DNA from: AC-50 sp035640455
GTDB lineage: Bacteria > Actinomycetota > Thermoleophilia > Gaiellales > Gaiellaceae
Direction of reading: 5' to 3'
Assembly: GCA_035640455.1 (NCBI GenBank)
Contig: DASQWB010000084.1
Location: forward strand, 1 to 21,312
Length of the DNA stretch: 21,312 bases
The position numbers and the translations under genes were made by a program. Positions within the stretch are counted from its first letter, which is position 1. The number at the start of each line of letters is the position of its first letter. The notes below the pieces were generated by a model. That model searched no databases. It was not told where the DNA came from and saw only the letters and a list, made by a program, of their open reading frames with translations. Shown in pieces: positions 14,517 to 20,109 of the stretch.

Positions 14517-14714
14517 TCAGGGCGAGGCGCGCTTCGCGATGCCGCTCAACGCGGCGAAGAAGACGGCCAGGGCCGCCGCCGTCTCGGTCCGCGGCAGGCT
14601 CCGGACCGCTCCCGTTCCCAGGAGCAGCCCGAGGCCTGCCGCGGCGGCACCGACGCCGGCCAGCTCCCGCCGGCCTAGCCTCGAGAGCCCGAGAGGTGCC
14701 TCAGTGTGCTGCAA
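14517..14714 (-). CDS. Small membrane protein, about 65 residues (TTG start proposed)
   Basis: A frame between the cysteine-rich gene and the membrane protein gene. The proposed TTG start is within the last codons of the cysteine-rich gene, with GGAG about 10 bases upstream. The product has a polar start, a double-Arg (LGRREL), a hydrophobic span (AGVGAAAAGLGLLLGTGAV) and a second one (ETAAALAVFFAALSGIAK). Without it, 220 bases of the operon would be empty. The open frame extends further upstream only as an alanine/arginine-rich shadow of the cysteine-rich gene. No family is recognised and the start is uncertain. Confidence 0.45.
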   Translation of the reverse strand: MQHTEAPLGLSRLGRRELAGVGAAAAGLGLLLGTGAVRSLPRTETAAALAVFFAALSGIAKRASP

Positions 14715-15201
14715 GCTTCTGCATCTCCTGCGCGACTTCTGCCGGCGAGCAGCAGCCTGAGCACAGGCAGCCTGACTTGCACCCGCACTTGTTCGAGCAG
14801 CCGGAGCAGCCCGTGCACGTCGGGCACCGGCAGTCGTAGCAGACGTAGTAGCCGAAGCCGCATACCCCGCAGCCGGTACAGCAGATCCAGTTGCCGTCCG
14901 AGTACGGGCAACCGCCGTTGGAGCAGTCACCGAGATGGCAGATCTTGCAGCTCGAGGGGCATCCGTTCGTGGGGCACGTCTTGCCCCGGCAGGAGCAGTT
15001 CCCGCAGCCCGGATAGTTGCAGCTACACGTGCAGGCCGTCCGCGCAAACGCGTCCTTCACGCCTGCGAGGCTGCCTACCGAGACAGCCGCCGCTGCCGCC
15101 GCCAAGCCGCGGAGGCCCTTGAAGACGACTTCGCGTCTGCTGACCGTCCGAGCCACGTCCTCTGCCACGAGGTTGAGCTTTCGATCGGTCTCCTCGACCA
15201 C
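14701..15201 (-). CDS. Tat-exported cysteine-rich protein (28 Cys), unknown function
   Basis: A 166-residue protein. Residues 1-20 are polar, followed by a Tat-type motif SRREVVFK (21-28), a hydrophobic stretch (LRGLAAAAAAVSVGSLAG, 30-47) and a likely cleavage site near AFA (51-53). The mature part of about 110 residues has 28 cysteines, mostly spaced by 1-3 residues (CTCSC, CSGCC, CIxxC-like and CGxC pairs), many Gly and Ser, one Trp and one His, then a short helical tail. It has a perfect AAAGGAGGT 6 bases before the GTG start, and only 4 bases separate it from the MauD-like gene. An even number of Cys and genes for disulfide chemistry next door suggest many disulfides; metal binding is the alternative. 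The MauA light chain is also Tat-exported and disulfide-rich, but its tryptophan-containing motifs are absent here. Confidence 0.85.
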   Translation of the reverse strand: MVEETDRKLNLVAEDVARTVSRREVVFKGLRGLAAAAAAVSVGSLAGVKDAFARTACTCSCNYPGCGNCSCRGKTCPTNGCPSSCKICHLGDCSNGGCPYSDGNWICCTGCGVCGFGYYVCYDCRCPTCTGCSGCSNKCGCKSGCLCSGCCSPAEVAQEMQKLAAH

Positions 15202-15205
15202 GCCT

Positions 15206-15841
15206 TTACCTCCTTTCTTCGGTCGTCGTTGCCGCGACCATCGAGTCCTCTCCCGGCTCTGTCCGCCCGCCGGCGCCCTCGCGCCCGGTCGTGGTCGTCA
15301 GCTCGCCGAGGATGAACCCGATCTGGTCCTCGCTCTCCGCCGCTCCGCGCCCGCGGATGCGGCCGTCAGCGCCGATGGCATAGAAGTAGGGCGTCACGTA
15401 GGTGTCGTAGAGGCGGCGCGGAACCCCCGGATCGACGCGGCCGACCTCGACCGAGGTGTCGCCGAAGGTGCCGATCGCCTCGATGACGTCGTCGTCGGCG
15501 CTCGTCACCGCGAGCACGCGGAGGCCGTCGAGCCGTAGCGCGCGTGTGACCTGGTCGAGCGTCAGCAGCGCCTTCTCGCAGCTCCCGCAGCCCGGGTCGG
15601 TGAACATCAGCACCGCCGGCGCGCCGCGCGGCTCGAAGCGCTTGGTGCCGTTCGCCGCGCCGAGCGGCTCGTACTCGAAGGCCGGGGCCTCGGCGTCCAC
15701 GGCGAGACCGCCGTGGGAGGACGCGGCCTGCCCGACCTGCATGAGGTACGCGAGCTGCCGGTACGCGACGACGAGCAGCACGGCGAGGCCGAGCAGGAGC
15801 GCCCACTGGGCGACGGCGAGAGCGGTTGGAATCTCGATCAC
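15206..15841 (-). CDS. Membrane-anchored thioredoxin-fold protein, MauD/TlpA-like
   Basis: Predicted disulfide oxidoreductase on the outer face of the membrane. The 211 residues begin with one transmembrane helix (about 10-27), then a thioredoxin-like domain with the active site FTDPGCGSCEKAL (Cys85 and Cys88) and the cis-proline segment YVTPYFYAIG (Pro151). The tail after residue 180 is low-complexity and basic. The arrangement is that of MauD, which is needed to form the six disulfides of the methylamine dehydrogenase light chain. Its GTG start overlaps the MauE-like stop (GTGA), and it is followed by the 28-Cys protein, its most likely client. Whether it acts as oxidase, isomerase or reductase cannot be told from sequence. 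Confidence 0.88.
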   Translation of the reverse strand: MIEIPTALAVAQWALLLGLAVLLVVAYRQLAYLMQVGQAASSHGGLAVDAEAPAFEYEPLGAANGTKRFEPRGAPAVLMFTDPGCGSCEKALLTLDQVTRALRLDGLRVLAVTSADDDVIEAIGTFGDTSVEVGRVDPGVPRRLYDTYVTPYFYAIGADGRIRGRGAAESEDQIGFILGELTTTTGREGAGGRTEPGEDSMVAATTTEERR

Positions 15842-16365
15842 GGCCTCCTCCTCTGTACGAGGTCAAGGGTGCGGGCGGCCTGCGCGCACGCGATCGCGAA
15901 GAGCGCGCCGCCCGCCAAGGTGAACGCGGCGCCCGCTCCGCCCGGCGCCGAAGGAAGATCGACGCGACCGTCGGCGGCGACGACGACGGCCGCGAGCGCC
16001 ACGAGCGCGAGGGTCCGAACGAGCGCATATCGGCCGAACCTGGACTCGGTGAGAGCGCCGAAGCACCGGCAGCGCAGCCCCGGCCGCGTGCGAACGGCGT
16101 AGACGGTGACCGCGGCGAAACCGGTCGTCAGGGCGAGAACCGCGACGTCGACCGCGCGCACGGCCGCGCCGGTGAGGAGCGCGAACCCGAGCGCCGCCTC
16201 GACGGTCGCGACGAGGGCGCCGAACGGACGCGCTTGCCGCTCCGGCGCGCCGAGCGCGCGCAGGGTCCCAGCGAAGCTCGTGAGATCGCCGAGCTTCGCC
16301 CCGCCCGAGGCGAGCAGCACCACGGCGAGGATCCCGCGTCCGGCGGCCAGGAGGACGACGCTCAT
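15838..16365 (-). CDS. MauE/DoxX-family membrane redox protein
   Basis: A 175-residue polytopic protein with about four or five spans (about 3-21, 50-67, 72-92, 113-131, 146-165). The family-typical cysteine pair is in RCRCFGALTESRFGRYALVR (Cys99, Cys101) just before a span. MauE is thought to pass electrons through the membrane to or from MauD during maturation of methylamine dehydrogenase. The ATG at 16365 overlaps the upstream stop (ATGA) and is preferred to longer in-frame starts that would give an arginine/glycine-rich extension. The following MauD-like gene overlaps it (GTGA), so MauE-like and MauD-like proteins are made together. Confidence 0.87.
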   Translation of the reverse strand: MSVVLLAAGRGILAVVLLASGGAKLGDLTSFAGTLRALGAPERQARPFGALVATVEAALGFALLTGAAVRAVDVAVLALTTGFAAVTVYAVRTRPGLRCRCFGALTESRFGRYALVRTLALVALAAVVVAADGRVDLPSAPGGAGAAFTLAGGALFAIACAQAARTLDLVQRRRP

Positions 16366-16937
16366 GCCGCCACCGTGGACGCGCCCGCCGCCGTCCCGGC
16401 CTCGGCGGCTCGCGCCTGCGCGAGCTGCCACATGCGAAGCAGCGTGCCCTCCTGGTTGACGATCGCAGGCGCGCGAATGACGCCGCCCGGGTCGACGAAG
16501 TAGAGGAACGGCATGACCCGGACGTCGAAGCGCCGGTAGAACGCCTCGCCGACCTGCACGATCGGCACCCGCAGGTCGAGCACCTTCCGGAGGATGTAAT
16601 CCGTCAGGTCCGGGTGGCCGCGCGAGATCAGGACGATCTCGAGCTCCGGGTTGCTGTCCTGGAGGCGATTCAGCGCGTCGGCGAAACCCGAGAACTCACG
16701 CAGCGAGTGGTCGGCGAAGACGAGGAGCTGCCAGCGACCGCTCGGGCTCCTGCGCTCGACGCCGTCGACGTCGCGGAGCGCCCAGCGCGGAACGCGCTCG
16801 CCCACCTGCAGCCCATCGCGGAGCACGCCCAGCGGACTCTCGAGTCGGACGATGCCGATGCCGACGAGCGCGACGACGGTGAGGACGACGAGCAGACCCG
16901 CGAAGGCGACGAACCCGATCGCCTGCGCGGTCGCCAT
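16362..16937 (-). CDS. Membrane-anchored thioredoxin-fold protein lacking the CxxC motif
   Basis: TlpA/MauD-like domain protein of about 191 residues with one N-terminal membrane span (about 8-31). The fold markers are present: GERVPRWALRDVDG (about 46-59), the LLVFADHSLREF strand-turn-helix where CxxC should be (HSLR replaces it), and the cis-proline segment VMPFLYFVDPGGV (Pro143). There is no cysteine anywhere in the protein, so it cannot do thiol exchange and may instead bind or present the substrate. The ATG at 16937 is chosen; the GTG just before it is an alternative. It is the first gene of the operon, about 95 bases after the predicted transcription start, and its start overlaps the end of a short leader ORF. 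Confidence 0.82.
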   Translation of the reverse strand: MATAQAIGFVAFAGLLVVLTVVALVGIGIVRLESPLGVLRDGLQVGERVPRWALRDVDGVERRSPSGRWQLLVFADHSLREFSGFADALNRLQDSNPELEIVLISRGHPDLTDYILRKVLDLRVPIVQVGEAFYRRFDVRVMPFLYFVDPGGVIRAPAIVNQEGTLLRMWQLAQARAAEAGTAAGASTVAA

Positions 16938-17002
16938 CACCGCATCCGCAAAGGGAAGAGGGCTGCCGCAGTACGACTTCGTCTACCGCGGACCCAGTCC
17001 AC
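16937..17002 (-). CDS. Possible 21-residue leader peptide ahead of the Mau-like operon
   Basis: GTG at 17002-17000, preceded 5 bases earlier by AAGGAG, opens a frame of 21 codons ending in TGA at 16939-16937, which overlaps the ATG of the first operon gene (TGATG). The peptide begins MDWVRGRRSRTA and is arginine-rich, using AGA, CGA and CGT codons that are unusual beside the neighbours. It could couple translation or act in attenuation. It may also be a chance frame. Confidence 0.35.
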   Translation of the reverse strand: MDWVRGRRSRTAAALFPLRMR

Positions 17003-17038
17003 GGCCACTCCTTGTCGCACTTGTTATTAGCGGGCCCG

Positions 17039-17067
17039 ATGGTAACAGCCCGCCGCGCGAGCGTCAA
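17039..17067 (-). promoter_or_regulatory. Sigma70-type promoter of the Cys-rich/Mau-like operon
   Basis: On the minus strand TTGACG (17067-17062), a 17-base spacer and TACCAT (17044-17039). This is among the closest matches to consensus in the window. Transcription would start near 17032, giving a 5' leader of about 95 bases that contains the small leader ORF. Confidence 0.65.
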
Positions 17068-17160
17068 TGTCCGCGAGCGCCTCGGTCCACCACTAAGTGA
17101 GGCCACGCCGCCGCGACCGATATGGCGGGCGCGGCTCAGGTACGCGGAGGGTGAAGAACG

Positions 17161-17203
17161 CCGCGAAGTCGTCATGGCTCCGCGCAGCGGAGCCGGACTT
17201 CGC
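17161..17203 (-). terminator. Nested hairpin downstream of tRNA-Arg
   Basis: Outer arms CGCGAAGTC (17161-17169) and GACTTCGCG (17195-17203) enclose an inner hairpin GGCTCCGC-GCA-GCGGAGCC (17175-17193). It lies 10 bases after the 3' end of tRNA-Arg in its transcription direction. No T-tract is present. The outer arms share GAAGTC...GACTTC with the other two tRNA-adjacent hairpins. Confidence 0.6.
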
Positions 17204-17212
17204 GGCGGCGGA

Positions 17213-17284
17213 GTGGCCCCGGGAGGAGTCGAACCTCCGCACGCAGATTCGAAGTCTGCCGCTCTATCCGCTGAGCTACGGGGC
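17213..17284 (-). tRNA. tRNA-Arg (anticodon TCG)
   Basis: On the minus strand GGCCCCG pairs with CGGGGCC, discriminator A, D-arm GCTCAGCGGATAGAGC, anticodon stem GCAGA/TCTGC around CT-TCG-AA, T-arm GGAGG-TTCGACT-CCTCC. CCA is not encoded. Its 5' end is 8 bases from the stop of the D-2-hydroxyacid dehydrogenase gene, so it may be transcribed with it. Confidence 0.95.
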
Positions 17285-17292
17285 CTCGCGGC

Positions 17293-18228
17293 CTAAGGGT
17301 AGACGCGATTCGGGAGTTCGCGGCCGTCGCGCGCGGCCAGCAGGTTGTCGACGAGGACGCGGGTCATCGCCTCTCGCGTCGCCGCCGTCGCGCTCGCGAT
17401 GTGCGGCGTCAGGACGACGTTCGGGAGGTCGAGGAGCGCGCGTGGCACCCGAGGCTCGTGGGCGAAGACGTCGAGGCCGGCGCGGAGCCGCCCGGCGACG
17501 AGCGCCTCCACCAGCGCCTCCTCGTCCACGACCTGGCCCCGCGCGGTGTTCACCAGGCACGCGCCCGGCCGCATCAGCGCCAGCCGGCGCCCCTCGATCA
17601 GGCCCCGCGTCTCCTCGGTCAGCGGGACGTGCAGCGTGACGACGTCGGCCTCGGCGAGCAGGTCGTCGAGCGGCCGGTATTCGACCTCGAGTTCGCGCTC
17701 CTCCGAAGGCGCGAGCCGGTTCCGCCGCGCGTAGAGGACGCGCATGTCGAAGCCGCGGGCGCGGCGCGCGACGGCCTGGCCGATGCGGCCGAGCCCGACG
17801 ATGCCGATCGTCGCGCCGGCGACGTCGTCTCCGAGCAGCTCCGGCTCCGCCCAGCCGCTCGCCCACCGGCCCGAGCGAACGAACGCGTCCGCCTCGACAA
17901 GCCGGCGGCGGACGGCCAGGACGAGCGCGAAGGCGAGGTCGGCGGTCGCCGCGTCGAGAACGCCGGGCGTGTTGGTGACCGCGACGCCCCGCCGCGCACA
18001 GGCCGCCACGTCGATGTCGTCGTAGCCGACCCCGTAGTTCGCGACGACGCGAAGGTTGGGCAGCAGGTCGAGCGTGCGATCGTCGACCTGCTCGGCCACG
18101 ACCGCCAGCGCCTCGACGTCCGGCCGACCCTCGCCGAGAGCGTCCGGGAGCGGCCCCTCGAGGAACTCCACGTCTTCGAGCTCCTCCCAAGCCGGCCCGG
18201 GAAAGATGCGCGACGCGAGCACCTTCAC
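17293..18228 (-). CDS. D-2-hydroxyacid dehydrogenase (glyoxylate/hydroxypyruvate reductase or phosphoglycerate dehydrogenase-like)
   Basis: NAD(P)-dependent oxidoreductase of 2-keto to D-2-hydroxy acids, 311 residues. It shows NYGVGYDDID (64-73), the Rossmann motif GIVGLGRIGQAVARRA (142-157), the catalytic Arg230 in VNTARGQVVDEEAL, Glu258 in DVFAHEPRVP and His276 in LTPHIASAT. There is no ACT or other C-terminal domain, so it is the short form. The GTG at 18228 starts the first conserved strand and has a TAAGGT hexamer 8 bases upstream, suggesting near-leaderless expression. The frame continues upstream as an antisense reading of tRNA-His, which cannot be coding. It lies between two tRNA genes on the same strand. 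The specific substrate is not determinable here. Confidence 0.9.
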   Translation of the reverse strand: MKVLASRIFPGPAWEELEDVEFLEGPLPDALGEGRPDVEALAVVAEQVDDRTLDLLPNLRVVANYGVGYDDIDVAACARRGVAVTNTPGVLDAATADLAFALVLAVRRRLVEADAFVRSGRWASGWAEPELLGDDVAGATIGIVGLGRIGQAVARRARGFDMRVLYARRNRLAPSEERELEVEYRPLDDLLAEADVVTLHVPLTEETRGLIEGRRLALMRPGACLVNTARGQVVDEEALVEALVAGRLRAGLDVFAHEPRVPRALLDLPNVVLTPHIASATAATREAMTRVLVDNLLAARDGRELPNRVYP

Positions 18229-18241
18229 CGGCGAGACCTTA

Positions 18242-18284
18242 AGCGCCGCGGAGCCGGGCTTTGCCCGGCTCCGCCGCAGGCGCT
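18242..18284 (-). terminator. Long GC hairpin upstream of the dehydrogenase gene
   Basis: Perfect 12-bp arms GCGGAGCCGGGC (18248-18259) and its complement (18263-18274), loop TTT, with outer arms AGCGCC (18242-18247) and GGCGCT (18279-18284). It abuts the -10-like TAAGGT (18241-18236) of the dehydrogenase gene and could be a second terminator after tRNA-His or an upstream insulator. Confidence 0.55.
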
Positions 18285-18300
18285 CCTTCGTCAGCGGGAT

Positions 18301-18337
18301 CCGCGAGAAGTCGTGGCCGAAGGCCGACTTCTTGCGG
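18301..18337 (-). terminator. Hairpin downstream of tRNA-His
   Basis: A 13-bp stem with one G-U pair: CCGCGAGAAGTCG (18301-18313) with CGACTTCTTGCGG (18325-18337), around an 11-base loop. On the minus strand the loop is GCCTTCGGCCA, very like the GCCGCCGGCCT loop of the 2525-2561 hairpin. It begins 4 bases past the tRNA-His 3' end. Confidence 0.65.
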
Positions 18338-18341
18338 GGGA

Positions 18342-18415
18342 GGTGGCGGAGGGGACTCGAACCCCCGACCACCGGGACCACAACCCGGGGCTCTACCAAC
18401 TGAGCTACCGCCACC
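18342..18415 (-). tRNA. tRNA-His (anticodon GTG)
   Basis: On the minus strand the acceptor GTGGCGG/CCGCCAC, D-arm GCTCAGTTGGTAGAGC, anticodon stem CCGGG/CCCGG around TT-GTG-GT, and a T-arm with GGGTTCGAGTCCC. The extra 5' G (18415) opposite C73 (18342), the hallmark of tRNA-His, is encoded. CCA is not encoded. A TATCCT on the minus strand (18432-18427) is a plausible -10. Confidence 0.95.
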
Positions 18416-18489
18416 GCGGCCGAGACAGGATAGCCTCGTGTGAGAGGCGTCCCTGCGCTCGCTTCTAACGACTGCTAGCGTCGCTTTAC

Positions 18490-19209
18490 ATGGCACCCGA
18501 GCCGCTGGACGCCATCGCCGACGCCGATCTCCGGGCCGCGCTGCTCTTCGCCCGCAGCCAGGCCGAGCCGATCACCGCCGACGACGCAGCCCCGGCGCTC
18601 GACGTCCACCGCAACGTCGCCCGCGCACGCCTCGACCGGCTGACAGCCGCGGGCCTGCTCGAGGTCACCCACGAGCGGCGAAGCGGCCGCAGCGGCCCCG
18701 GCGCCGGCCGGCCTGCCAAGGTCTATCGCGTCGCTCCCGAGCTCGAGGCGATCGAGTTCCCGCCCCGGCACTTCGACGATCTCGTCGCCGCCCTCGCCGA
18801 GGAACTCCCCGAGGCTGCGCTGCGCCGCGCCGGTGCACAGTTCGGGCGCCGGCTCGCCGCGGCCGCCGGCCTGCGGCCGGTTCGCGACCTCGTGCACGGG
18901 CTCGGCCGGGCATGCGCGGCCGTGCGTTCGCTCGGCTACCAGGCCTCGCTCGTCTCGGTCGAGGGCGGCCGCGCCGTGATCTCCACTCCGACCTGCCCGC
19001 TCCGGCCGCTCGTCGCTCGCCGCCCCGAGATGGCCGCGATCGACCGCGGCATGTGGGCCGGACTCGTCGAGCGGGGGCTCGAAGGCGTGCGCGCCGACGA
19101 CGTCCGGTGCGAGACCGCCGACTGCCTCGACCAGCACCGGTCGTGTCGCGTCGTCCTCGAGCTCGTCGCTCAGGAGGCGAGCGCCTCGGGCGACACGGCG
19201 AGCCGGTAG
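18490..19209 (+). CDS. Helix-turn-helix regulator with C-terminal cysteine cluster (SufR-like)
   Basis: A 239-residue transcription factor. The N-terminal winged helix (about 10-80) contains the recognition region PALDVHRNVARARLDRLTAA and a GAGRPAKVYRVAPE wing. The C-terminal part carries Cys169 in STPTCPLRPLV and a cluster Cys207-x4-Cys212-x6-Cys219. This layout resembles SufR-type regulators whose C-terminal cysteines hold an iron-sulfur cluster, so sensing of Fe-S status, oxygen or nitric oxide is a reasonable guess. The ATG has no Shine-Dalgarno sequence but follows TAGCGT (18476-18481) by 8 bases, suggesting a near-leaderless message. Its last 40 bases overlap the 3' end of the convergent Crp/Fnr gene. 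No suf genes are in the window, so the target is unknown. Confidence 0.75.
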   Translation: MAPEPLDAIADADLRAALLFARSQAEPITADDAAPALDVHRNVARARLDRLTAAGLLEVTHERRSGRSGPGAGRPAKVYRVAPELEAIEFPPRHFDDLVAALAEELPEAALRRAGAQFGRRLAAAAGLRPVRDLVHGLGRACAAVRSLGYQASLVSVEGGRAVISTPTCPLRPLVARRPEMAAIDRGMWAGLVERGLEGVRADDVRCETADCLDQHRSCRVVLELVAQEASASGDTASR

Positions 19210-19811
19210 GCACGCCCCTCGCGGCGCGCGAAGCCCTCCCGCGCCAGCTGCGCGAACGCCCACGTCACCGTCTCGCGAGCCGAGCCGACCATCTCGCCGA
19301 CCAGCTCATGCGTGAGCGGCAGGTCGAGCCGCACGCCGCCGGGAACGACCTTGCCGTGCGTCCGAGCGAGCTGGAGGAGCTTCTCGCGGACGCGCTCGAC
19401 GTGCCGTACGCTCGCGAAGTGGCCGATCGTCGCCTGGCGCTCGCGGAGCGCCTCGACGAGGGCGTCGACGACCAGCGCGGAGGAGCCGGCGACGCCGAGG
19501 AGCGCGGCAAGCGCGGCCGGCGTCACCACGGTCAGCCACGAGTCCTCGAGCGCCTCGAGGTGCTCGTCGGCGGTCGGCGGCAGCAGCACCTCCCCGGAGC
19601 CGGCCAGCGTCACCGCCATGCGCCGGCTCGAGCCGACGCGAGCGCTCGAGAGCAGGACGAGCCCTTCCTCGACCACGAGGAGCGCCGCGTCGGGGATGCG
19701 CACGGCGCCGCGCGTCGAGCCGGCCCGCAGCGCCAGGGTCGCACAGCTCGCCAGGATCTCGTCCCCCTGCGCCTGCTCCTCGGGCGGGAGCCCCTGCAGC
19801 AACCGGCTCAT
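19170..19811 (-). CDS. Crp/Fnr-family transcriptional regulator
   Basis: A 213-residue regulator. The N-terminal half (about 15-120) is a degenerate cyclic-nucleotide-binding-like beta domain with no clear phosphate-binding cassette, so the ligand is unknown. A long dimerisation helix (about 112-150) leads to a Crp-type winged helix at about 160-205, with LPLTHELVGEMVGSARETVT containing the recognition helix. It has one cysteine (C23), so an Fnr-like 4Fe-4S cluster is unlikely. The ATG follows GAGGAGG, which is embedded in a 29-bp AT-rich palindrome, pointing to autoregulation. The gene overlaps the convergent SufR-like gene by 40 bases at the 3' ends. Confidence 0.85.
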   Translation of the reverse strand: MSRLLQGLPPEEQAQGDEILASCATLALRAGSTRGAVRIPDAALLVVEEGLVLLSSARVGSSRRMAVTLAGSGEVLLPPTADEHLEALEDSWLTVVTPAALAALLGVAGSSALVVDALVEALRERQATIGHFASVRHVERVREKLLQLARTHGKVVPGGVRLDLPLTHELVGEMVGSARETVTWAFAQLAREGFARREGRAYRLAVSPEALAS

Positions 19812-19820
19812 CGCGACCTC

Positions 19821-19849
19821 CTCTAAAAACCTGTCGAAGATTTTTAGAG
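19821..19849. promoter_or_regulatory. AT-rich palindromic operator at the Crp/Fnr gene start
   Basis: CTCTAAAAA (19821-19829) and TTTTTAGAG (19841-19849) are perfect inverted 9-mers separated by 11 bases. The near half overlaps the GAGGAGG ribosome-binding site of the Crp/Fnr gene (start at 19811). This A/T-run palindrome is exceptional in DNA this GC-rich. Likely a binding site for the adjacent regulator(s). Confidence 0.65.
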
Positions 19850-19877
19850 TACGGTCTGCGTCGCGCGGCCGTCAAGT

Positions 19878-20098
19878 GGCGAACGGCGTCTCGCTCAGCC
19901 GCTGCCGCCAGGACGACGGTGAGGCCGCGCTCCTCCTCGCCGATCAGCTCGTCGAAGGTCCTCCAGCGGTCGCGGAGCTCGTCGCCGACCCGCATCGGCG
20001 CCAGACCGGGAGCACGCGTCGTGCTCCCGGAAGGCGCGGTACCACGCGAGCGCATGGTCGTAGGTCACGTCGACGAGCGTGCCGTCGATATCGAGCAC
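19878..20098 (-). pseudogene. Remnant of a HAD-family hydrolase gene
   Basis: From GTG 20098 the minus strand reads AVLDIDGTLVD, the HAD motif I with both aspartates, followed by YDHALAWYRAFREH. Then the homologous frame is lost. About 20 residues later, in another frame, it continues as RVGDELRDRWRTFDELIGEE and RGLTVVLAAAA, which look like the middle of the same family, the latter being motif II with the usual Ser replaced by Ala. The cap region after FREH, the stretch between these blocks and everything after motif II (the Lys and acidic motifs) are missing. It therefore looks like a gene with at least two internal deletions, one frameshifting, and a lost 3' end. It lies 11 bases after the DJ-1/PfpI stop. 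The reconstruction relies on remembered family sequence. Confidence 0.6.
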
Positions 20099-20109
20099 CG
20101 CGGCGCTGG

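Noticed and set aside
14720..15047. Minus-strand frame upstream of the small membrane peptide (alanine/arginine-rich)
   Set aside because: It is an out-of-frame reading of the Cys-rich gene; only the part after about 14714 has its own character.
14701..15201. Cys-rich protein as methylamine dehydrogenase light chain (MauA)
   Set aside because: Tat signal and redox neighbours fit, but Cys count (28 rather than about 12), a single Trp, and no heavy chain, MauG or amicyanin gene nearby argue against it.
18229..18414. N-terminal extension of the D-2-hydroxyacid dehydrogenase through tRNA-His
   Set aside because: The extension (VEPRVVVPVVGGSSPL type) is an antisense reading of the tRNA gene plus two hairpins.
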